From Epiperipatus broadwayi (taxonomy: Eukaryota; Onychophora; Udeonychophora; Euonychophora; Peripatidae), in contig JAQFVV010006353.1 in assembly GCA_028023455.1 (NCBI GenBank), forward strand, positions 990,001 to 1,054,000: 64,000 nt of DNA. Reading direction: 5' to 3'. The translations under genes were made by a program, and so were the position numbers. The notes beneath the pieces are model-generated. The model was not told the origin of the DNA. It did no database searches and saw only the letters and a program-made list of their open reading frames with translations. This document shows, piece by piece, positions 40,801 to 52,800 of this stretch. Within the stretch, counting starts at the first letter, position 1, and every line of letters starts with the position of its first letter.

Positions 40801-43800
40801 TAATATTAATAAGTATATTATTTTAACATTTTGCTTATACTATGATATATAAATGCCTGTGTTATATATGTATTTTGAAAAGTAATGTACACTTGCAATT
40901 CGATAAACAATATGTATTCAAATTATTGTTGATCAAAATGTAAGCTATTATATGCTATTTCCTTTGAACATGAGGGAGACTTGGAACAAAATATAGCGCA
41001 GTTCATAGTTCTACTGTATATGAAAAAACGAATTGTATTTTCGATGAGCAATATAAAAAAAATAATAGAAAACTATATAGTTCAAATTGTTTAATAAAAT
41101 TAAAAAATTAGCAGAATTTGAATAATTAATTATTTAGTATATGATTTGTATTATGTAACTATTTTTAATTTAAACAAGATAAAACTCTCCATACAGTAGT
41201 GCCATCTTGTGCCAACAAGAGCAATCAATGGATGCCAGAAGGCTTGTGCATAAAATCCCTATCTAGTGCCTACTCATCCAATATCCCCAGACTAGTTTCT
41301 GGCTTGTGGCCTTCATCAGTGAGGAGCTTTGGATCTGAGAGCACTGCACCTAGATCTTAGGATTTAATGCAACTCTCCAGCAACCACCTTTTAACTCTAC
41401 TTAACTACAAAACTATGAGAATGAAATTGAAAACACAATAATATTTTCAATCTAAGCTCAATAGCTTATATAGACATATGGATCTGAACTCAATTCAGCA
41501 CCCATATCTTTTTGTGTCCATGGCTCTTTAACAACCATAGCTACCACTATTCTATTAGGCAGGATTAGTGTTAAACCACTAAACATCATGTGATCACTAT
41601 CTCATACTAGCACATAATTGTTGTTAAACAAGACAAAACTCTCCATGCAGTAGTGCCATCTTGTGCCAAAAAGAGTAATCAATGGATGCCAGAAGGCTTG
41701 TATGGAGAGTTTTGTCTTGTTTAATAACAATTATGTGCTAGAATGAGATAGTGATCATGAGATGTTAAGTGATTTAACACCAATCCTGCCTAATAGGATA
41801 GTGGTGGCTATGGTTGTTAAAGAGCCATGGACACCAAAATGTATGGGTGCTGAATTGAGTTCAGACCCATATGACTATATTGTGTTTTCAATTTCATTCT
41901 CATAGTTTTATAAATAAGTAGATTTAAAAGGTGGTTGCTGGAGGGTTGCATTAGATCCTAAGAATTGAGTTCAGACCCATATGACTATATAAGCTATTGA
42001 GCTTAGATTGAAAATATTATTGTGTTTTCAATTTCATTCTCATAGTTTTATAAATAAGTAGACTTAAAAGGTGGTTGCTGGAGGGTTGCATTAGATCCTA
42101 AGATCTAGGTGCAGTGCTCTCAGATCCAAGGCTCCTCACTGATGAAGGCCACAAGCCAGAAACTAGTCTGGGGATGTTGGATGAGTAGGCACTAGATAGG
42201 GATTTTATGCACAAGCCTTCTGGCATCTATTGATTGCTCTTTTTGGCACAAGATAGTACTACTGTATGGAGAGTTTTGTCTTGTTTAATAACAATTATGT
42301 GCTAGTATGAGATAGTGATCATGTGATATTTTTAATTTGATAACCAGAATTAATGAGAGAACAACCACCAAATTCCTAGTATAAGAATATAATAAGACTA
42401 CAACAGCCTTTCACTCTTGTGCCATCTAGTGTAAATTTGAGTAATCAGCATTTATCTGAAGTATATAAAATTTTTATCCAGTCTGAAGCCGGGGAACTAA
42501 ATAAGGAATATTATATATGTATCTGGTAACGTTTGATTATTCAAGTGGTAATACACTGTTTAATGTGCTATTACTAACAGTTGAATGTATTTGGAATTTT
42601 TAAATAAAAGTTAAATTTTTCTAAACACATTCAATATGCATATTAGATGATGGAAATAGTCCAGTATATAAATACAAATGGAATAGTTGTTGGGTTTTAT
42701 TGCTTTGGGAATTCATAAGTTTGCGCACCAAAAGTGATAGAGTTGGGCTATGATCCATGGGCTTTGACTTCATGAATCTTTCATGTTTTGAATTATAAAG
42801 TAAGACAGTTCCAGCCTCAATACTAATTTCGGAGACAACTCCTACTTCAGCTACGCCAGGTTTTAACCATTACTAACCTCAAATCGTAATTCGCTTGAAT
42901 CACATTTTATGAAAATCCAAGTTTTATTTGAACATGTGAAAGATGTAATACCCGGTATTATTAAATATGTTGCTTTTTATATTTGGTAAACACATATATT
43001 CTGACTAGGCAGGAATTATAATCAATTTCTTTTTTTTTTTAATAAATCTTACTGAGAATATATATGTGAGCATGTAGGATCTATTTGATGAATGTTTTTC
43101 TGAAACCAATACTATAAATCTTGATTATATTTTGCAATTTAGAAGTTAGCTATTGTATAAGATAATAGTTTTTACTTCACCTTTGATTAGTAATTAATTG
43201 AGATTGCGCTTTACGCAAAAAAGTGAAGCTTGTCTTTTTTGCGTAAAGCGCAATCTCAATTAATAACTATTGTATAAGAGTAAGTCAAAAATTATCTGCA
43301 CTTCAGTTATTTTAAAATTTCTGTTGCCCACAGTCTTTTCAGCACTTTCCATACGAGGTCACTGTCTCACCAGTCATTTACTGTTGAATTTTGAATGTGT
43401 TACTTCATTTCAAATTTGATTGCAGTGCAAGAGACAATGGCTGCCCCACTTATGATTTACACCAAAGAAGGGAAGCATGCACTGATTCTTTTTTTATGAT
43501 TGGAGGGTATACTTAGTGCCAATATTTATTGTAGGCTTTGTGCTCAGTATGGAGAAAGTATTTTGTCGTGAAAACGTGTATGAATGGATAGAGAAGTTGG
43601 ATAATCGCACAACATTGAGCATGCATTTGAACTAATTCTGTTGTATAAATAAGTGATAGTTGATTCTAACAATATTAGGGAAAGGTTCAACAATCAATAG
43701 TGCTCATTACAATGAAATGCTCATCAAAGAGACTCATCAAAGTGACAATGAAATAACCGTCGAAGAGCTGAGAGCTAAAGTGCAGACAAAATGCATATGC

Positions 43801-46800
43801 CAACTAACCAAAGGCATTGAATTTTCGCACGATAATAAATATCTGCACATCTTTGTCCACCCTGTCAACAATCTCCAAAAATTTACATTTTGAAGTGTTG
43901 AAGCATTCTTCCTGTAAGTCCAGATGTTTAGTCCCCTGAAAGAAGCCCTATGAAGTTGAAGTTTCACATCTGATGAAGAAATGAAGTCGACGGTTCATTT
44001 GTAGCTCAATATAACACATTTTTTTAATGATGGAATAAGGAATCATGTCAGATTGACAAAGTGTATTGGAAAACAGGAAGATTATGTGAAAAACTATGCA
44101 TTTGTCTTTTCTGAATATAGCCAGACTGCGGTTAATTTTTGACTCATCATCATACAATGTCTAATTTTTTTTTAACAATGAGTTTTAGAAAGCATTATAC
44201 TCTAACATATGTAATAATAATTTTTATTAATCATTTATTAGACTAGAGATTGTCCACTTAATGAATAATATTTCTGTAATGTAGTTTTCATTTCCTCTCA
44301 CACAAGGTAAGGACTGGTTTCTCTCCATTTGTAACACCTTGTGGAGGAGTGTAATCATAAACGTATAATCAAAGATATGTGAAAAAGACCTATAATTCCC
44401 AAGATGCACATTTCGTGCTGAATCAGCACTCGTCAGTTGACCCACACCAGAATCTCTTATATAAATATCTTTATCATTCTTAAGTATATATATGTAACTC
44501 ATTACTACAGTTGATTGATGTGTCCCAAACTACCTCCCTGCAAAAACGGATAGAAAGTGGTGCCTACCTTACATTGCACTACAGAAATATTAATCATTAA
44601 ATGACTAAGCTAATGAATGAGTATTTCATCACGTGATTTGTGTTACAGTTGTGAAGCCAATAAATTTGACACATCAGTTAAACTGTAGTATATATATATT
44701 GCTTATAATAGCTCTTTCCTATACACTTCAATGCAAACAAATTTTCTTAAAAACTTTATTTTCCTTACAGTTTCGACTGTCCAGCAGTCTTCATCAGTCG
44801 AAACTGTAAGGAAAATAAAAAAGTTTTTATAAAAATTTGTTTGCATTGAAGTGTATATGAAAGAACTGTTATAAGCAATATATAATATATATGAAGATAT
44901 GCAAAGAATGTGAAAGAGAAGAAGAGATTAAACTGTAGTAATTCCCTATTTATTTATACTAAACAATGATAAAGATATGTGTAAGAGATTTTGATCTAGG
45001 TCAACTGATGAGTACGGATCAGCATGAAATGCCCATCTTGGGGATGATACATTTTTTTCACAAATCTTTGGTCATAAGTTTATGATTACATCCCTCAACA
45101 AGGTGTTAAAAACAGATAGAAACCAGTCCCTTCCTTGCGTGAGAATGGTGTAGTGAAATATTCTACCTTATATAAGTTTTTCCTGTGATGATATATGTCT
45201 GATTTAAATCTATTAGTAAGATTTATTGATCACACACAATTGTAAACTTTTTACTTGATTGGAAAACATTTATGTTTATTAATTACCAAGAAATATATAT
45301 ATACAATAAATTTGTTTATTATCTTTTTTGTTTATATGTTAAGATTTTTTTAAATGTAAAATTGATTTATAATCTATCTGGATGGGATATAATTTATGCA
45401 TATTTGTTGGATATGAAAAGTAACAGATTTTAATTAAAATATTTTTAGCATTTTTCACACTAAAATAATTTACATTTCTTAGCATTTTTCACACTAAAAT
45501 AATTTACATTTCTTAAATCCCTTATTATATAAGATATCATATCGTATTTCGCTGTGAGCGTTAGACGGTGGCTGAATGTTCTAATTCAGATATTAACTTC
45601 TTTCTAAAAAAAAAAATATAAATTTATTATGTTTATAAAAATTTTATCATTTAATCATTTTTTAAATCATAAGTATGATGAACGGTGGTTGTATTCTCAC
45701 TTGTCTAATTTCATAACATTTTACGTTAACTTTTGTTTTGCATATTCTGCATCAATTTTTGGAACCATTCTAAGCTTAGTTAATATCAAAACATAACTAT
45801 TTTTTATATTATTTTGTAGAGGGATGATAGTTCCTAATTAACTACTTTTTGTTTTACATAAACTCATTTTTTTTATCTGTGTTGAATGTCTGAATTGAAT
45901 AATTCTGACAATGTTTGATAATCAAATTATTTGACTCTAAAAGCCATTATTTTCACTCTACTCTAGAGCCATCTATTGTAAGCTTGATTAATTAAAAGCA
46001 TTGCGTTGATTACTTACGCTTACAATAAATGGCTTTAGAATAGGGTGAAAAGAACTGTTCTTGAAAGCATAATATGAGTAAGCATGTAGAGATTATGCCA
46101 TTTTGTGGTTGTGTTCTTTAAAGCTAGCCTCGATTTTCAATTAGTTTTAATAATTGAAGTCCTACTGTAGAATTCTTGAGGGGAGGGGACGATTCTTTAT
46201 CAGATTATGTATTACTGTGTTAATTAAACAGAAAAATTTTTGCAAATTTTTTGTTTACAGGCTACAAACAAAGTTTATTCAAGCGGTGTTGATCCTATGG
46301 TTGCCTCTTTTGGAGAAGTAACTGATCATTTATCGCAAACCAAAATTTGGCAGGCAGGTGAAAAACGATGGATCCACACTCACGATGTTAAAGCCTTGAT
46401 TCCGTTGAAGGGCTACTTATTATCTGGAGGTAACGTATATATGCAAACACACATGTACACATGCATACACTAATAATATAATTCTCGCACATTGAAGTAG
46501 TACAAAGGTCGATAGTGCTCAGATAATTTTTTGCTTCTAACTAAATCTCACAAATTTTTAGCTATTGTGTATCTACGAAATGATCATAATTTCAAAAATA
46601 TAATGGGAGAATATCACCATTTTAGTACAAACAAGAGCTTTTTGTTTTATTTTAAGGAAATGCCATTACTAAAATATCAAAGAACTATTTTACTTTTTAA
46701 AAAAGTTGTTAATGGTATGTAAATGTACAAATTTATTTAATCGAGAAAGTAGTAGACCCAAGAGGTAAAGGTGCTTGTGTTCATTCCCAGTTATTATGGA

Positions 46801-49800
46801 AAGTGAAAAAACAATTCAATTTGATTGTGAGAATAGAACTGCATGAAACCAATCACTGCGATGCTTGAATGTCACTTGACCTCCTCGATAATCCACTGTT
46901 ATCAATCTATTGCAAGATGGTCTCCAAGTTTAATCCCCATGTTTTTTATGCCATAGTCTTTTCACATTGCTTCAGCAAACTTCCTTATATTATCCATCCA
47001 CTTATGTAATCTCTGTATAAGTCTTTTGCAATCTCTTGGAATACTGCTTAATGTATCAGTTTATGATCATCTCTTTTAATATATGTTCAGTTACGCTCCA
47101 TTTCACCTCTGAATTTTTTCAGTGATGTTAGTGACATGTGTTTGTTCTTTTCTGTATTTATTTTTGATGTTTTTGTGTAAGTTCCAACATACATCTCTTT
47201 ATTTTATCTGCAGTCTCTGCTTAATGTATCAGTTTATGATCATCTCTTTTAATATATGTTCAGTTATGCTCCATTTCACCTCTGAATTTTTACTGTGATG
47301 TTAGTGACGTGTTTGTTCTCATCTGTGTTTATTTTTGATATCTTTTTGTAAGTTCCAACTTACATCAATTTATTTTGTCTGCAGTCTCTGCATTGCATTT
47401 CTATTAAATTTCTAATTCTCAAATTATAGATAACCAAATAACATACATGTGTACAGAAAAAAAAGAAATATTTTCATTTCAAGCATTAAACCACTGAACA
47501 TCACATGATCACCATTCTTTATGCTTACACAAGCTGTTTACGCAGAGGCAAACTCTCCATACAGTAGTGCCAGTAGGTGCAAGCCAGATTAATCAATGGG
47601 TGTGTGGAGGTTAATCCCATTTATCCAATATCCCCAAACTTGTTTCTAGTTTGTGGCTTTCATCACCGAGGAGCCTTGGATCTGAGAGCGCTGCATCTAG
47701 ATCTTAGGATCTAATGCAACCCTCCAACCTTTTTACCTTATTAAAAAAAACCTTTGAGTCCAAAATGAAATCACAGTAATGTTTTAGTCATATAGATCTG
47801 AACTCGCTAAAGCATCCATACTTTTTGGTGTCTTTGGTTTTTTAATAACCACAATCACCATAATCCTATTGGGTTTGCATTTTGGCCCTATTATGTAGAA
47901 AGTTTTGCCTCTGGTGTAAACAGCTTGTGTAAGCATAAAGAATAATGATCATTTGATATTAGTGGTTTAATACCAATCTTGCCCAATAGGATTATGGTGA
48001 CTGTGGTTATTAAAAAACCAAAGATATCAAAAAGTATGGATGCTGAACTGAGTTCAGATCTATACGACTATACAAGATAATGAGCTTGAATACATTACTG
48101 TGTTTTCATTTTGGACTCAAAGCTTTACAGTTAGCTAATACGGTAAAAGATGGCTGCTGGAGAATTGCATTAGATCCTAAGGTCTAAGTGCAGTTCTTTC
48201 AGATCCAAGGCTCTTCATCGATGAAAGGTACAAGCTAGAAACTAGTCTGGGAATATTGGATGAGTAGTCACTAGAAGGGATTTTATGCACAAACCTTCCT
48301 GCATCCATTGATTACTCTGGCTTGCACTGAGTGGCGCTACTGTGTGGAGAGTTTTGCCTCTGTGTCTTTTCAAGTATATAGGCATATGTTTTTTTAATAT
48401 TTATTTTTACCAAGAGCTCTACAGGATTAATTTGAAAAATTTATTTTCTGTTGTTTCCATCTCACTATCTGTTCTATATATTTATTGTTGATTTTTTTCT
48501 AATTCATTATTATCAATCTCTTGGAATCTCCATTTAATTTTTATTCCTTGTTCATTTTAATCTGTAAAATATTTTGACATAAAATTGTATAGAGAGTTTT
48601 GGAGAAATGATATGACCCTTTCCTACATCCATAGATGCTTATCATTAGTAATTCTGATATCATTATGTAGTCTAATTGTTGTCTTTTGATGAATATTTTT
48701 TAGAATATGACAATACCCTCGATTTATGTTTTGATGTCCCAAAAGTTTAATCTTGTTTGTAATGCTTTTAGACATCAAAGGTCTTCTTAATTCTTAAATC
48801 CAGCGCAAATCGTTCTCACTAGTCATTTCTATAATTTCTTTTAAATATTTGGATGTGATTGGTTGTGTTATCATGTCATATTTATCCACTGAATGTCTCT
48901 CCAAGTTTAATCCACTTTGTCTGATCTTTAGCCTTTCTACATTAGACCAAGAAATGTCCTTATTTCACCCATCCATCTCACATTCATTTTGGTTGATTTG
49001 AATCCAAGGGCGATCTTAGTAAAAAAACTGATAGGTTTGTAATTATCTTTTTTTAACTTTCATGAAAATCAGTTTCATTACTGGTTTCTTTCAATTATTT
49101 AGTATATCATTATCATTTAGATATTTTAATATCTAACTTTGCCAACAATTTCTCTGTTTTCATCTGCTACTTTTAAATTATCTACCACGATTCCGTCATT
49201 TCCTGAAGCATTTTTTTAAAAACGGGCTTAATTAGCATCTCATCATTTAAAATACTCAACATTTCAAAATACGTTGTATTATAAGGTCTTTTGTTTTCTT
49301 GTTTTGTTATTGCTATATATCTCTTTGTAGAATTCTTTCATACATTTTATGATGTCATTCTTATTTTAATACTAGTACCATCTTCTTATTGTTAAAATGA
49401 TTTTGTTTCCAATATTAAAAAGTTGTTTTATATTTTTGTGACTTATTCTCTTGGATAGGTTTCCTTGCAATTTCACCATTAAATTTATTTAAATCATGAT
49501 TAACTCTTTTGTCATCCCATTTTACAGATTTCCGGATATTTATGTTTTAAAGGCATTTATTGTTCTATAAGAATCAATTACAACAGGTTTAAAAAAGGGG
49601 GGAAAAAACAACAGTTTTGATCATGAGGAAGAGTTTATGACAGATTAAAAAAAGTGGTTTTACATTATTGACTTATACAACATTATTTTCATAAAATGGT
49701 TTTAAAGTTTATTAAAGAGGAAAAAAAGCATATGAATAAAAAAAAAAAACGTTTAAATCTTGAGGTTTTATCATTGTTGCATTATAGACCAAGTGTCTTC

Positions 49801-52800
49801 AAACATTGTGTGGGATGATAGTTTTTTTATCTCTTTCTTTAAAAGTTTCCAGTTTATTCCAGAAGGTGTAGAAGGGTCTTCTGGGATTGCAATCCTACAT
49901 GAATTTGCACTGGGTACACCAGAGAGCTCACATATAACACGAATGTGGTAGCACGAATGTTTGCAAAAATTCCTTGTTTGAATGTCTGGAATAGGGTATT
50001 GGTATTTTATTTGGGGTTGTTAAAAAGTTTGGGTATTACTTTGCGTATGTTCTCAAGGCTCTCACATTCAAAGAAAAGATGATATTGAGTTTCAGAATCT
50101 TTATGGCAAAGGCTGCATTGTTCATCAGCATTCTTGTACTGTCTTCTGTGACTATAAAAGTGAAGTGTAGATAGGAATTCTACATTTATTTTGATAAGAA
50201 AATTTAAGTACTTAGGTTCAAGCGACAAGAATTTAAATTTTTTAATCAGTTGTTTGTTGTTTATATTAAGTATTGGTTTCTTTTCATGGTTTGAGGCAGG
50301 GATTTGAATAAGGGTAAATATTTGTATTTTGGACTGGAGGGGGGAAGATTAAAGTTAGGAGTTGTGTGAAGTGGTTCAATGGGATTTTCCCAGAATTTGA
50401 GTAGTGGTGATGGTTTGTCAGTTGGCGTAATTTTTAATGTCTCTATTATATGTGGTTATATGAAATGAAGAGGTTTACTGTTTGTTTTTATTTTGAATGT
50501 ATTAATCGTATGTAACCCAAGATCATTGAGATTTAATGGTTGTTGTATTTGTTTGAGTGAGATAGCTGCTGTACGATTTCCCCTAACTAGATTTCCTAAT
50601 TGAGAATATATTTTCCTAATGAAAGCTTTTGTATATATTATTATTGGTGAAAATATGAAATTCTTGTTATAACGAGAAGGTTGAACAAAGAAGTTTTTGA
50701 GAGATATCCAGAGTTCATTAAACTTTATGACAAGAATGAAAGCCTAATGAATTCTGGATATTTAGTTCTTCTGAATGGGTCATTTTTAGCTGTTACCACA
50801 AATTATTAAAAAAAAAACTCTTCAATACACTTTTAAGAAGTGATTCTTGTCAACATAAACTAACAGAAAAATACACTTTTCTAAGCACTTTACTCATACA
50901 AAATAGTTGACAATTTCGACATTTCAGCAGTCTTCTTCAGTTGCAGCATATACAAATTATAAATCACATGATCCTAATCAATACTTAAAATAAACCAAAA
51001 GAATATCATCAATCTGTTGTTATGGCAACCACTCAGCCTAGACAACTGATTGATATTTTATTGATTTATTTTAAGCAGTTGCTGATGTCATGTGACTTAC
51101 AATGACCAATAAGCTATGTGCACTTATCGTTTTTATAAATAGTCTATCATAGCAAATTAATTGAACCAAACTAAAGTTTCATAAATATTAAAAATTACCA
51201 AAAAATTATTTGAAGTCTGATTTCTTATATTAATTGCATTTAAATGATTCTTGCTGTGAAAGTATTAGTTTCAAAAATAAAGTCTCTCTTCCTCATTAGA
51301 TTTCTTTAGTATGTGCAACACATATTTATATTTCAGAGTCTTCACAGTATTGTGTTTAGGATTATGAATTGATTAAACCATGTTTTGTAACTTTGATTTG
51401 ATAACAAATTATGTTGCTTGTAACTCAAGTAATGACATATGGCGTTATTAAACGTACATAATTTTCTTTTTAGTTTTTAAATAGTACAAATTAAGTGATG
51501 GAAAGCTGGAAGAGTTCGAAAACTAGCGTTTTCATAATCATGTCTCACTTTCTTTTGCTTGTACATTTGTTAGTTGTTGCTTTATTATTATGTAGATAGT
51601 AAATCGTAAACCCGTTTTCCAAACGAAATAAATTTGAATATATTATTAAGACAATTTGTAAACAAGGTCCCCAAAAAAACGTAAATAAATTTGCAAATTT
51701 ATCTGTCAAAATAAATGGGCCTTGATATAATAAAAAGGTGGGTGCGATTTACAGATTTATTTAAACGAATCTTTGGAATCGTGCTTGTAAATTCTCTTAG
51801 TAATGTATTCTGATTTGTTTGTTTCATAAAATAGGTTTATGTTCTTAGTGATTCATTTTTGATAAGCTGAATAAGCTTATGTTCTTAGCGGTTCATTTTT
51901 GATAAACTGTAAAATTATTTAAATACTTCTTAAATAAATAGTAAATTATGCATGAAAGATTTTGTCTAAGATATGTTTCCAATAGGACTTTTAAAACCAT
52001 ATGAATTTAATTAAGTTTAATTGTTGATGAGATGAAGGTCATCAAGAAAATATTAACATAAATTTCAGTATGTTATAGATCTTAATTTTTTGTTTAAACT
52101 ACATTAAAAATAAATGTAAGATATTTTTATTAATAAACACACACTCATATATATTCATTAAAAACCAGTCAACACTTAGTCAATCCCTATATCAATAAAA
52201 ATCAACAAATTCAAACTGTTGCCAAGGCAACCTTTTAACAATAAAGATGGAATCCCACCTTTATTAATGGTTCAATATACTTATATAGATAGCAAAGATT
52301 GCAACTTGACCACAGAGATTGAAATTATTGATACAAAGTTTAAATACACCTCTTTAAGCAGGTAAATATAACCTGTTCTGAATACAGACTAATAAATAGT
52401 CAATTATAAGATTACAAACTGCAATTATAAATCTCAATTTGCACTCAAAGTATTACTTAAATAATAAGTGTAATAATGCTCACGGCTAAATGGGTTTATA
52501 AGTAATCATTAAATATTATATATATAAGATTGTTAAGCTGAGACATCTGAAGAGTGCTGCTTCAGTATGAAATGCATTTTGGGAGGCATTTGTTTGTTTC
52601 AGATATCTTCATTCCTATTTTTAATATGTACTAGATATTGCACATGGGAAAAAACACAAAGTTGAGCTATTCTATATGTTTATGCTTAATCAAAAAATTT
52701 AAGATATCAATCTTTAATTGAGCTTTAAGGTTTATGCCGGGGCTAAAGATAATATCTAGTTATAATAATGAATTAATGTATTTCTGTGAAGTGATTGGTG

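Larger units (their letters stand above)
41165..42330. repeat. Compound foldback element with internal duplication
   Basis: Outer ends are AAACAAGATAAAACTCTCC and GGAGAGTTTTGTCTTGTTT. A second pair of inner ends (41630-41730) makes a nested structure, and about 115 bp around GAATTGAGTTCAGACCCATATG is doubled at about 41853 and 41964. The outer arms are nearly identical, so this copy is young. Both outer arms carry an intact hammerhead motif. Confidence 0.85.
44222..45180. mobile_element. Inverted pair of 338-bp-family hammerhead repeats
   Basis: The left half (to about 44560) is in minus orientation and the right half in plus. Both carry the TAAAGATATGTGTAAGAGATT-type anchor, a hammerhead and CAGATAGAAACCAGTCC-type ends. 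The right half is split by the palindromic insertion at 44691-44927. Confidence 0.72.
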
